Shown here piece after piece: positions 31,001 to 41,300 of a stretch of 64,000 bases of DNA. Both the position numbers and the translations under genes were made by a program. The stretch is from positions 77,645,617-77,709,616 of the forward strand of contig NC_087063.1 in NCBI RefSeq assembly GCF_963678635.1. The letters are read 5' to 3'. The DNA comes from Symsagittifera roscoffensis. Lineage: Eukaryota; Xenacoelomorpha; Acoela; Convolutidae. Every line of letters starts with the position of its first letter. Position 1 is the stretch's first letter. The notes under the pieces are model-generated. The model saw only the letters and a program-made list of their open reading frames with translations, was not told where the DNA came from and did no database searches.

Positions 31001-31707
31001 TGGTACAATAAGTATGATGGAGGGTCCCTGTAAAAACCAAGTGTGACAGGGGGTCCCACCCATATCACACTATTTCTTAGCTAATATGGCTATATTAAGT
31101 AAGACGGCAGACGCCGCTCGAACGTTTTCAAGAGTTTTTCTTGTATCCAATCAAACTTTCAACTGCGCTATTTTATTACATGCTTTAACAGACATCACCA
31201 AAGCAATAAAATGAAAAAAGATGAGGCAATGTATTTTGTTTGCGGGACCCTGTTAGTTTTCTAGGACCCCTCAATCACAATTGCCTCATCATTTTTTAGT
31301 GCGCACGGTTTGAATCTACTTAAAGGGTCTTTTTTAGCGGCGAACTGTTGATTCATTGCTGTATCCGAGTAGCGTAACTTTAATTAAAATCATCCGAGTG
31401 ATATTAGAACCGACAGTGATACCATACCTACTGATGACTGAGACAATACTTCTTTTTTTGACAGGTTAATTGTTTTTTTTTTCATGATTTAACCAAGCCA
31501 TTGTAATAAAAACCACGAGAACAGACAAGTTGATTCTTGTATCGTGAACTAAATTACTTATATAGTACATTGAATTCATAATTCGTCTGCTTAAAATTAT
31601 TGTGAAGCCACTTCTGGATTTGAACTCAATTATTAGCTAAACTTAATTAACGAATCGAATTTGAAACATCTATAACCAAACCTCTGTTTTAGATACTTTG
31701 CTGTAAA
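31001..31707. other. 5' flank of left ABCB6 copy
   Basis: Mirrors 40,591-41,300. The 100 bp before the start codon are shared by both arms, with a few indels. A TATATAGTACATTGA word lies ~150 bp upstream of the ATG (near 31,560) in both copies. A core promoter cannot be assigned. Confidence 0.4.
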
Positions 31708-32212
31708 ATGTACACGTTTTGCCCAAAAGGGCAAAATTTTTATCCGTTTTTCGACAAAAACTACGGTTTTTCCGCTTGTGCGGTTAATGTTTTCTTCCCA
31801 ACTTTACTTGCCTTTCTGGCTTTGCTGCGTATAGTTATTGTTCGTCCGTGGAGTTTCAAGACATCAAAACTAGTGTTCGCAAATGAATCTAAGTTTCCTG
31901 TTTTGTATAAAGTTTTCATATGGCTCAAAATTCTTTATCCTTTGAATTACGCCTTACTGGTTATAGTAAATTTGAGTATAACTCCGAAGGAGTTTTGCTG
32001 GATGTGGCCTGCTTTACTCGTGAGTTGTATTTTAGCTTGGTGGCTTGCGAGTTACGCCTTGAAATGCGAGACGTTCATAGCTCTTGATCGGGCTAACTCT
32101 AACGAACCTAAGTTCTCGCATAGCTTTCTCATTTCATTATTCTGGTTTGTCGCGTTTTTGTTCGAGTTGACACAGTTAACTAAAATAGTGGTGGGCAATG
32201 GGCGTTTCGATT
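31708..32212 (+). CDS. ABCB6: ABCB6-like half-transporter, first exon, left copy (cut by gap)
   Basis: The first 168 codons are the same as the right copy except Thr for Ile at residue 32. By eye there are only three base differences in 505 bp, two of them silent. It starts MYTFCPKGQNFYPFFDKNYG and covers the N-terminal TMD0 membrane segments of the ABCB6/HMT-1 family (see right copy). The reading frame enters the 200-N gap at 32,213. Bases after the gap (32,413 on) belong to a Helitron-like element and match what follows the truncated right copy. About 700 bp corresponding to 39,389-40,085 should lie in the gap if the arms really are mirror images. Confidence 0.8.
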
Positions 32213-32412
32213 NNNNNNNNNNNNNNNNNNNNNNNNNNNNNNNNNNNNNNNNNNNNNNNNNNNNNNNNNNNNNNNNNNNNNNNNNNNNNNNNNNNNNNNN
32301 NNNNNNNNNNNNNNNNNNNNNNNNNNNNNNNNNNNNNNNNNNNNNNNNNNNNNNNNNNNNNNNNNNNNNNNNNNNNNNNNNNNNNNNNNNNNNNNNNNNN
32401 NNNNNNNNNNNN
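32213..32412. other. scaffold gap of 200 N inside the inverted repeat
   Basis: Second 200-N placeholder. It breaks the left ABCB6 exon, so the left arm up to 32,212 and the centre plus right arm are separate contigs. This matters for every claim about the palindrome. Confidence 0.95.
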
Positions 32413-32912
32413 TTCCGACTGCCTTTTAAGGTCTATTGTGCAGTAATAACAAGAAAAAATTAAAAGTAAAAAATAGGATGGAAAATCTTTGTTTTTTAAT
32501 TTGAGTTTTTTTTGTGAAAATCATACCCCGCACGCGATATAACGTAATAAGTGATAGATTTTGCTCCTATTAAAAAATCAATTGTGGCAAATAAGCTTCT
32601 TTCAACCAATTTGAAATGATTTCTAGGACGGATTAAATCTCCGCTTACGCGTTAATATCGCGAAATCTATAGCGGGTTAATAGCCCCAAATTTGCCAAAA
32701 TGGCAATCTTTAAACCCCCATAACTTTAAAAAAATTGATCAAAGGTGAAATCTCTTTTCAAATTTATGCTCAGGACAAAAACAATACCTTTTGAATGTTA
32801 AAAAAAATTCCGTCAAAAATGGCTTGTTAAAAAGTCGAAATTTGTCTGAAGAAAAAAAAACCCACCCCGACCACAAATATTCCGTATTCTTTTCGTTACA
32901 AAAGTCGGAACA
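32413..32912 (+). mobile_element. Helitron-like non-autonomous element, copy 1 (partial)
   Basis: About 500 bp, same family and orientation as 55,303-55,808 and inverted relative to 38,886-39,425. It starts at the gap with TTCCGACTGCC and ends AAAGTCGGAACA. The CAGGGC hairpin end is missing, presumably in the gap. Confidence 0.8.
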
Positions 32913-33454
32913 AAAACATAGATGCTTTTAGCGGAACTAAGTTCTAAAAAGTCCTGCTATTGGTTTTATATCAATGAAAAATTCACCGGAATAACGCCGC
33001 TCTTTTGAAACCATTTTCTTCTGAAATTTTGTCTTTAAAAATTATTTACCACATTATTATGATTTTTTTGCCAACGCTATAATTTTCACATAGTTCAAAT
33101 AAAAAATTGGCTGAAAAGTATACTTCAGAAACAGAAGAAAACTGTAATTTGTCAAAAAAAAGCCAACCGACAAAACGGTTAAAAATTATGATGGGTCAAA
33201 TCAAAACTATGGCGTAAATTGCATGCTGGTTTTTTCATAGTTGTTGGTGATTCAGGGAGTCAAAACAAAACCTCTCGCCCATTAGGGCCAATTGTTTGTT
33301 CTTGTTCTGAAGAAGTAGTTAAAGAAATAATGGAGTGCGGCGCTTAATACCCATGACTGGTACAAAAAACTAGTACGACAAGCAGCAGCGACCTTCATGA
33401 TCCCGCTGGAAACTAGGGAAGAGCTGGACATTCCAGCAAACTGCTATCGAAGTT
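32913..33454. other. unique sequence at left edge of the centre
   Basis: No mirror counterpart in 38,043-38,353 and no ORF of note. It ends where the tandem array begins (GGAATCGCGGTTGCAAAATGG). Confidence 0.5.
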
Positions 33455-33645
33455 ATGGAATCGCGGTTGCAAAATGGTTTTTGTTAGTCGCGATGGAAAA
33501 AACGACATTGAAGGTCGCCTAAAGAAGGCGTATCAAAAATAGAGAGGTGCTCTAACCTGCCTTTTCTTAGATCCCGAAAATATTTCATACAAAAAAAACA
33601 ACTCGGACGCTGACAGTTATCAAGGTCCGGAAGTTCAAGCAAAGC

Positions 33646-34104
33646 CACGGGCGGATCCAGGATTTTCTCATAGGGGGCGGAATTTCTGGATTTTTCGAAA
33701 ACTTTTTAGAAAAATTTTTTAAAAAATTTTCGAAAGTTTTGTCGACCTTTTATAATTCTGAAGTCGAGTCGACCAAATTGATTTTCTACGCTCTACCAAA
33801 TCCCCATTTTGACCAAATTTTGTGCACCGCAGGCAAATATTTCAAAAAACAGGCCAAACAAGTTTTTTTTAGCCACTTTTGAGAAAATGTTGACCAAAAA
33901 ATCGCGTTTTTTTTGGCGCGCGCTCTCCCGTCAAACTTAGTATTTAATGCCGCCAAAGTCGCCTTTCCAAAGTTTTTAGGGTCTGCCACAAAAAATTGAT
34001 ATCTCAAAATAGTACAAAGGGAGGAACCTGTGGGTCGGCGGGGGTCGAATCCCTGAGAAGTGAGGCGTCCCTATATCCCCCCCCCCCCCTAAATCCGTCC
34101 CTGA
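33646..34104. mobile_element. hAT-type MITE in tandem unit 1
   Basis: Starts CACGGGCGGATCCAGG and ends CCGTCCCTG. Flanked by degenerate AGCAAAGC and ATCAAAAC. Same family as the unit 3 copy, where the ends are cleaner. Confidence 0.7.
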
Positions 34105-34585
34105 TCAAAACTATCTAGAGAAATTTGAGACTGCTTCAAAAAATTTTCATTTTCCGTCAAACTTTCCATGTTAAAGGTTTGAATTTTTTAAAGTCTCCAT
34201 CGGATGAGCTCACTTTTTGAGCAGGGAAGCATCCAGAAAAATATGATGCGGACCTGCATTTTCAAGTACTAATCGAAACTCACCGCCAGGTTTAGGCTTT
34301 AGATTTCCTACTTAGTGATGGAGTAAAAAAAATCGTTTTTGAGGAAATATTTTAACAGACCTGGAAAAAAATTCCCGCGAGCCGCTAATAAAGTAGAAAA
34401 ACATCGCGGTTGCAAAATGGTTCTTATTAGTCGCGATGGAAAAAACAACAGTGAACGTCGCCTAAAAAATTCTATCATAAATAGAGAGGTACTATAACCT
34501 GCCTTTTCTTAGATCCCAAAAAACTTTCATACAAAAACACAACTCGGACGTTGACTGTTATCAAGCTCCGATAGTCAATTAAAGC

Positions 34586-35022
34586 CAGAGGCGGATCTAG
34601 GATTTTCTCAAGGGGTCGGATTTTCTGGATTTTCATAACAGTTATCGCAAATTTTGTCGACAAACTTTCTTTGTTTTAAGTCGAGTCAACCAAATTGATT
34701 TTCTAAGCACTACCAAATCAGTAAAAGACCCCATTTTTACCAAACTTTGTACATCACATGAAAGTTTTTTTTAAAAAAAACAGGCCAAAAAATTTTTTTT
34801 CAGCCAATTTTTGGATAATTTTCACCAAAATATTGCGGTTTTTTGGCGCGCGCTCCCCGTCAAATTTAGTTTTTATTGCTGCCAAAGCGCCTTTACAAAG
34901 TTTTTGAGGTCTGTCACCAAAAAATGATATCTCAAAATAGTACAAAGGGAGGACCCTGTGGGTCGTTGGGGGTCGCACCCCTGAGAGGGGAGGCTTCCTT
35001 ATACCCTCCAAATCCGCCCCTG
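34586..35022. mobile_element. hAT-type MITE in tandem unit 2
   Basis: 437 bp, starts CAGAGGCGGATCTAGG, ends AAATCCGCCCCTG. The right flank is ATCAAAGC; the left flank has drifted to ATTAAAGC. Confidence 0.75.
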
Positions 35023-35504
35023 ATCAAAGCTATTCAGAGATATTTGAGACGGCTTCAAAAAAATTTCAGTCTCCGTCATACTGTCCATTTTAAAGGTTTA
35101 AATTTTTTAAAGTCTCCATCGGATGAGCTCACTTTTTGAGCAGGGAAGAATCCAGAAAAATAAGATGCGGACCTGCATTTTCAAGTACTAATCGAAACTC
35201 ACCGCAAGGTTTAGGCTTTAGATTTCCTACTTAGTGATGGAGTAAAAAAAATCGTTTTTGAGGAAATATTTTAACAGACCTGGAAAAAAATTCCCGCGAG
35301 CCGGTAATAAATTAGAAAAACATCGCGGTTGCAAAATGGTTCTTATTAGTCGCGATGGAAAAAACAACAGTGAACGTCGCCTAAAAAATTCTATCAAAAA
35401 TAGAGAGGTACTATAACCTGCCTTTTCTTAGATCCCGAAAAACTTTCATACAAAAACACAACTCGGACGTTGACTGTTATCAAGCTCCGATAGTCAATCA
35501 AAGC

Positions 35505-35941
35505 CAGAGGCGGATCTAGGATTTTCTCAAGGGGTCGGATTTTCTGGATTTTCATAACAGTTATCGCAAATTTTGTCGACAAACTTTCTTTGTTTTAAGT
35601 CGAGTCAACCAAATTGATTTTCTAAGCACTACCAAATTAGTAAAAGACCCCATTTTTACCAAATTTTGTACATCACATGAAAGTTTTTTTATAAAAAAAC
35701 AGGCCAAAAAATTTTTTTTCAGCCAATTTTTGGATAATTTTTACCAAAATATTGCGGTTTTTTGGCGCGCGCTCCCCGTCAAATTTAGTTTCTATTGCTG
35801 CCAAAGCGCCTTTACAAAGTTTTTGAGGTCTGTCACCAAAAATTGATATCTCAAAATAGTACAAAGGGAGGACCCTGTGGGTCGTTGGGGGTCGCACCCC
35901 TGAGAGGGGAGGCTTCCTTATACCCTCCAAATCAGCCCCTG
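35505..35941. mobile_element. hAT-type MITE in tandem unit 3 (clean target duplication)
   Basis: 437 bp with terminal inverted repeats CAGAGGCGGATCTAGG / CAGGGGCTGATTTGGAG. A perfect 8-bp duplication ATCAAAGC is present at 35,497-35,504 and 35,942-35,949. TIRs starting CAGGGGCGGAT with 8-bp duplications are typical of hAT superfamily MITEs. No transposase. Confidence 0.85.
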
Positions 35942-36423
35942 ATCAAAGCTATTCAGAGATATTTGAGACTGCTTCAAAAAAATTTCAGTCTCCGTCATAC
36001 TGTCCATTTTAAAGGTTTGAAAAATTTTAGTCCCCATCAAGTGAGCTCACCTTTTGAGCAGGGAAACGTCCAGAAAAATAAGATGCGGACCTGCATTTTC
36101 AAGTACTAATCGAAACTCACCGCCAGGTTTAGGCTTTAGATTTCTTACTTAGCAATGGAATAAAAAAACACTTTTTTGAGATAGTATTTTTACAAACCTG
36201 GAAAAAAATTCCGGCAAGCCGCTAATAAAGTAAATGACATCGTGGTTGCAAAATGCTTCTTATTAGTCGCGATGGAAAAAACAACAGTGAACGTCGCCTA
36301 AAGATGTTCTATCAAAAAAAGAGAAGTGCTATAACCTGCCTTTTCTTAGATCACGAAAAACTTTCATACAAAAAATACAACTCGGACGTTGACATTATCA
36401 AGGTCGGGAAGTTCAATCAAAGC

Positions 36424-36846
36424 CACGGGCGGATCCAGGACTTTCTCATGGTGGGCGGAATTTCTGGATTTGTTTCAAAAGTCTTGTCGACCTTTTATTT
36501 TTCTGAAGTCGAGTCGACCAAATTGATTTTCTACGCTCTACCAAACCAGTATAAGACCTCATTATGACCAAACTTTGTGCACCGCAGACGAATATTTCAA
36601 AAAACAGGCCGAACAAGTTTTTTTAGCCACTTTTTGGAAAATGTTGACCAAAAAATAGCGTTTTTTTTGGCGCTTGCTCCCATGTCAAAATTAGTATTTT
36701 TTGCCGCCAAAGCGCCTTTACAAAGTTTTTGAGGTCTGTCACCAAAAATTTATATATGAAAATAGTACAAATGGAGGACCCTGTGGGTCGTCGGGGGTCG
36801 ATTCCCTAAGAGGGGAGGCGTCCTTATACCCCCAAATCCACCCCTG
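36424..36846. mobile_element. hAT-type MITE in tandem unit 4
   Basis: 423 bp, starts CACGGGCGGATCCAGG, ends CCACCCCTG, flanked by ATCAAAGC on the left and ATCAAATT on the right. Confidence 0.7.
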
Positions 36847-37334
36847 ATCAAATTTTTTCAGAGATATTTGAGACTGCTTCAAAAAAATTTCAGTCTCTGT
36901 CATACTTTTCATTTTAAAAATTTGAATTTTTTTAGTCCCCATCAAATGAGCTCGCCTTTTGAGCAGGGAAACATCCAGAAAAATAAGATGCTGACCAGCA
37001 TTTTCAAGTACTAATCGAAACTCACCGCCAGGTTAAGGCTTTAGATTTCTTACTGAGCGATGGAATAAAGAAAAATGTTTTTAAGGAAATATTTTTACAA
37101 TCCTGGAAAAAAAATCCAGCGAGCCGCTACTAAAGTAAATGACATCGCGGTTACAAAATGGATCTTTTTAGTCGCGATGAAAAAAAAACAACAGTGAGTG
37201 TCGCCTAAAGAAGTTCTATTAAAAATAGAGAGGTGCTACAACCTGCCTTTTCTTAGATCACGAAAAGTTTTCATACAAAAATCACAACTCGGACCTTTAC
37301 TCTTATCAAGCTCCGGATGATAGTCAATCAAAAC

Positions 37335-37770
37335 CAGGAGCAGATCTAGGCTTTTCTCAAGGGGGGTCGGATTTTCTGGATTTTAAAAACAGTTTTCGCA
37401 GATTTTGTCGACCTTTTATTTGTTTTAAGTCGAGTCAATCAAATTGGTTTTCTAAGCTCTACCAAATCAGTGAAAGACCCCATTTCCACCAAATTTTGTG
37501 CACCGCAGGCAAGTTTTTTTTAAAAAAACAGGCTAAAAAATGACTTTTTATTAACTTTTTGGAAAATTTTGACTAAACAATCGCGTTTTTTTGGCGCGCG
37601 CTCCCCCGTCAAATTTAGTGTTTATTGCCGTCAAAGCGCCCTTACAAAGTTTTTGAGGTCTGTCACCAAAAAGTGATATCTCAAAATAGTACAAAAGGAT
37701 GACCCTGTGGGTCGGCGGGGGTCGAACCCCTGAATGGGCAGGCATCCTCATACCCCCAAATCCGCCCCTG
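37335..37770. mobile_element. hAT-type MITE in tandem unit 5
   Basis: 436 bp, starts CAGGAGCAGATCTAGG, ends TCCGCCCCTG. Flanks are ATCAAAAC and ATCAGAGC, diverged from the original ATCAAAGC. Confidence 0.7.
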
Positions 37771-38042
37771 ATCAGAGCTATCCAGAGATATTTGAGACTG
37801 CTTCAAAAAAATTTCAGTCTCCGTCATACTTTCCATTTTAAAGGTTTGAATTTTTTTCAATCCTCATCAAATGAGCTCACCTTTAGAGCCAGGAATAATC
37901 GAGAAAAATATTATGCCGAACTGCATTTTCAAATACTAATCGAAACCCACCTCCAGGCTTAGGCTTTAGATTTCTTATTTAGCGATGGAATAAATAAAAT
38001 TCGTTTTTGAGGAACTATTTTTACAGACCTGGAAAGAAATAG

Positions 38043-38353
38043 CCTTACCTAGAGACTTTCAACGCTACGATTGACGATATTATGCTATGAGAAACGTGGA
38101 GGTTATGTCGAAGATGAAGATCTAGAAAATTTGAATACAAGGAAAAGTGCATATTGAAATTGATGATGAATCAACGAAAGAATATAGGCTCAAGGTGTCG
38201 GTTATAATACATTAAAGTAAAATTTAACGTAAAATGTTTCAAAATGCGACATAATTAAAGATATAGGAAAGGGTAAAAAAACATCGGCTTGATGTCCGCA
38301 CCCATATAAAATTACTTGTGTAGCAGTGCGTGTAAATTACACTTTTGTTATTG
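38043..38353. other. unique sequence at right edge of the centre
   Basis: Follows the last, truncated tandem unit. No ORF or repeat recognised. Confidence 0.5.
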
Positions 38354-38882
38354 TTCCGACTTTCGTTTCCTAACGAAAGTAACGGAATATTTGTGCTTTG
38401 GGGTTGGTTTTTTTTCGTATTTTTAACTAGCCATATATTTCGTTTTTTTAACTAGCCATTTTTACGCGATTTTTAAAATATTATTGGAAGCGTATTGTTG
38501 TCCTGAGCTTAATTTTGAAACGATATTCACCGGTGATCATTTTTCGTAAAGTTATGGGGGTTTAAATATTGCCATTTTGGCCAATTTGGGACAATTAACG
38601 CGCCATATATTTCACGCTAATAACGCGTATGCGAAGATTTAACCTGTCTTAGAAATCGTTCCGAATTGGTTGAAAGAAGCTTATTTGCCATAATTGATTT
38701 GTTACTAGGAGCAAAATCTAGCTTTTTACGTTATATGGCTTGTGGTGGGATGATTTTTGGAAAATTAAAAAATAAATAGATTTTTATTTTTTTTACATTT
38801 AATTTTTCATGTTATCACTGCTCCATAAATCTTAACACGCAGTCAGAACATTCATGGACTCGCCCTGATACAAGCAGTCTTG
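38354..38882 (-). mobile_element. Helitron-like non-autonomous element, copy 2 (first of a tandem pair)
   Basis: Starts TTCCGACTTTCG and ends GATACAAGCAGTCTTG. The hairpin before the end is decayed (CATGGACTCGCCCTG), as is the inner AGTCAGAA repeat. It is followed after three bases by copy 3 in the same orientation. Confidence 0.7.
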
Positions 38883-38885
38883 TTA

Positions 38886-39425
38886 TTCCGACTTTCGATA
38901 CGAAAGTAACGGAATATTTGTGCTCGGGGTGGGTTTTTTTTCTTCAGACAAATTTGGACTTTTTGACTAGCCATTTTGACGGAATTTTTTTATACCATTC
39001 GAAAAGTATTGTTGACCTGAGCTCAAATTTGAAAAGATTTTTCACCTGCGATCATTTTTCGTACGGGGGTTCATTTAAAGTTACAGGGGTTTAAAGATTG
39101 CCATTTTGCCAATTTGGGACAATTAACGCGCGATATATTTCGCGCTATTAACGCGTAAGCGGAGAGATAGTCCCTCTAAAAAATCGTTCCAAATTGGTTG
39201 AAAGAAGCTTATTTGCCATAATTGATTTGTTACAATGAGCAAATTCTATCCTTTTGTACTTTTTATGGCGCGTGGGGGGATGATTTTCATTTAAAAAATT
39301 TCAAGTTTTAAAAAAAAAATTTCATTTTGTTTTATTTCATTTAATTTTTCAATGTTATTACTGCTCCATAAACCTTAAAAGGCAGTCGGAATATTCAGGG
39401 CTTTGCCCTGATACAAGCAGTCTTG
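38886..39425 (-). mobile_element. Helitron-like non-autonomous element, copy 3 (truncates ABCB6)
   Basis: 540 bp. Read on the plus strand, the left end begins TTCCGACTTTCGATACG. Near the right end lies AGTCGGAA (39,384-39,391), the exact inverse of the first eight bases, then the hairpin CAGGGC-TTT-GCCCTG (39,396-39,410), then ATACAAGCAGTCTTG. A terminal repeat pairing with a subterminal inverse, plus a 3' hairpin and no target duplication, is the architecture of the Helentron/HLE2 branch of rolling-circle elements. It encodes no protein. The ABCB6 reading frame runs about 70 bp into it. Confidence 0.65.
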
Positions 39426-39515
39426 TTTGACTTTGTGGAAGGATTTCGGTAAATTTACTGGGTAAACATTTAACATTCATTAAAGTATTCTTGAATAAAT
39501 ACCACTTAATCTTAC

Positions 39516-40590
39516 CAAGATGCCATCTGAGCGAAAGACTGTGCATGTGCTGGAAAATATCTACATTAATTTTTTTGGAAGTGTACAGCTGGACTTTGAT
39601 CCAGAGAAACGCTCTGATGTTAGACAACAATCCACTACCACCAAATCCAGTTCCAGTTGAGAAATAAATCAAACCATATATAATCAGGTAATGCCATGGA
39701 ATTTGCGATAGGTCTTTTTCCGATAGAGCGGTAACGACTTTTGAATAAAAAATTGGAACCGCAATTTTCGCAAATCGGTCTAGAACGACATTTGTAAAGG
39801 CCAGAACAATTGCTAATTGAAGAAAGGGGTCATTTTTAGGCCACATATAGGGCCATAGGAATTTCAGCTTCATCAAAATGTTCTTAAAAGTACTGTTTTT
39901 GTCGTCAATTGCTAAATCGTTTTCATCATCGGAAACTAAACTTTCAAGGTCACTCGAACGTCTCCGGTTCAATCGGGGGTTTTTAGGCAGCCCCGGACCG
40001 TAGAAACCAATACACATAATTACTACGATATAGAGAATACGAAACGCCAAAAGGAAAATCTCAACTTTATCCAAAGATTCGGACCAATCGAAACGCCCAT
40101 TGCCCACCACTATTTTAGTTAACTGTGTCAACTCGAACAAAAACGCGACAAACCAGAATAATGAAATGAGAAAGCTATGCGAGAACTTAGGTTCGTTAGA
40201 GTTAGCCCGATCAAGAGCTATGAACGTCTCGCATTTCAAGGCGTAACTCGCAAGCCACCAAGCTAAAATACAACTCACGAGTAAAGCAGGCCACATCCAG
40301 CAAAACTCCTTCGGAGTTATACTCAAATTTACTATAACCAGTAAGGCGTAATTCAAAGGATAAAGAATTTTGAGCCATATGAAAACTTTATACAAAACAG
40401 GAAACTTAGATTCATTTGCGAACACTAGTTTTGATGTCTTGAAACTCCACGGACGAACAATAACTATACGCAGCAAAGCCAGAAAGGCAAGTAAAATTGG
40501 GAAGAAAACATTAACCGCACAAGCGGAAAAACCGTAGTTTTTGTCAAAAAACGGATAAAAGTTTTGCCCTTTTGGGCAAAACGTGTACAT
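39516..40590 (-). CDS. ABCB6: ABCB6-like half-transporter, first exon, right copy
   Basis: 358 codons without interruption. ABCB6/HMT-1 proteins are membrane half-transporters of the B subfamily, linked to porphyrin or heavy-metal handling. This exon gives the N-terminal TMD0 (hydrophobic segments near residues 24-44, 65-85, 98-117, 138-157, 178-200), a Ser/Asp-rich linker (~205-240), LWPYMWPKNDPFLQLAIVLA, PIFYSKVVTALS, and SNIRAFLWIKVQLYTSKKI ending SLSLRWHLG. In the family the next residues are K/R-TGEV. Here a canonical donor (CTTG|GTAAGATT, 39,516/39,515) ends the exon in phase 1. Codons read past it to 39,358 are intron and Helitron-like sequence. No exon for the remaining TMD helices or for the Walker A/B nucleotide-binding domain occurs downstream, so this locus as assembled is truncated. 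Confidence 0.85.
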
Positions 40591-41300
40591 TTTACAGCAA
40601 AGTATCTAAAACAGAGGTTTGGTTATAGATATTTCAAATTCGATTTTTTAATTAATTAAGTTTAGCTAATAATTGAGTTCAAACTCAGAAGTGGCTTCAT
40701 ATCAGTTTTAAGCATATGAATTATTAATCAATGTACTATATAAGTAATTTAGTTCACGATACGAGAATCAACTTGTCTGTTCTCGTGGTTTTTATTACAA
40801 TGGCTTGGTTAAATCTTGAAAAAAAAACAAGTAACCTGTCAAAAAAAGAAGTATTGTCTCAGTCATCAGTAGGTATGGTATCACTGTCGGTTCTAATATC
40901 ACTCGGATGATTTTAATTAAAGCTACGCTACTCGGATACAGCAATGAATCAACAGTTCGCCGCTAAAAAGACCCTTTAAGTAGATTCAAAGCGCGCCCAA
41001 AAAAAAGATAAGGCAATTGTGATTGAGGGGTCCTAAAAAGCTAACAGGGTCCCGCAAACAAAACAAAGTGCCTCATCTTTTTTCAATTTATTGCTTTGGT
41101 GATGTCTGTTAAAGCATGTAATAAAATAGCGCAGTTGAAAGTTTGATTGGATACAAGAAAAACTCTTGAAAACTTTCGAGCGGCGTCTGCCGTCTTACTT
41201 AATATAGCCATATTAGCTAAGAAATAGTGTGATATGGGTGGGACCCCCTGTCACACTTGGTTTTTACAGGGACCCTCCATCATACTTATTGTACCAAGAT
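40591..41300. other. 5' flank of right ABCB6 copy
   Basis: Mirror of 31,001-31,707. The sequence immediately before the ATG (minus strand) is shared by both copies. No other gene lies here. Confidence 0.4.

Larger units (their letters stand above)
17305..32912. repeat. left arm of a giant inverted repeat
   Basis: Read forward, this arm matches the right arm (38,886-52,345) read backward. Paired landmarks include 17,420/52,230 (GAGCGTTACCAAATTTTGG), 19,500-19,700/48,770-48,980, 20,515-21,430/47,050-47,910, 22,300/46,250, 27,560/44,640 and 31,708/40,590 (ABCB6 start). Sampled non-coding stretches look about 90-95 percent identical. This arm differs in three ways: a 3.7-kb LINE insertion at 22,644-26,340; about 1.1 kb missing near 17,485 relative to the right arm; and a 200-N gap at 32,213. 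Homology resumes after the gap with a Helitron-like element. Confidence 0.85.
33455..38042. repeat. tandem array, five units of about 920 bp
   Basis: The anchor ACCTGCCTTTTCTTAGATC recurs at 33,555, 34,497, 35,416, 36,334 and 37,241, giving unit lengths of 942, 919, 918 and 907 bp. Units 2 and 3 are almost identical. Unit 1 and units 4-5 are more diverged. Every unit contains one copy of the same hAT-type MITE, so the MITE inserted once before amplification. Short ORFs such as 36,253-36,567 (+) or 34,754-35,011 (-) recur per unit and are not conserved in frame in all five, so they are unlikely to be genes. The array fills most of the centre between the inverted arms. Confidence 0.92.

Noticed and set aside
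31031-31300. GGGACCCTCCATCATAC and related short inverted words as a regulatory palindrome upstream of ABCB6
   Set aside because: Present in both arms but without a convincing dyad or known site. No function can be supported.
39358-39515. C-terminal 52 codons of the open ABCB6 frame as protein
   Set aside because: They follow a strong splice donor, do not continue the family sequence, and end inside a Helitron-like element.
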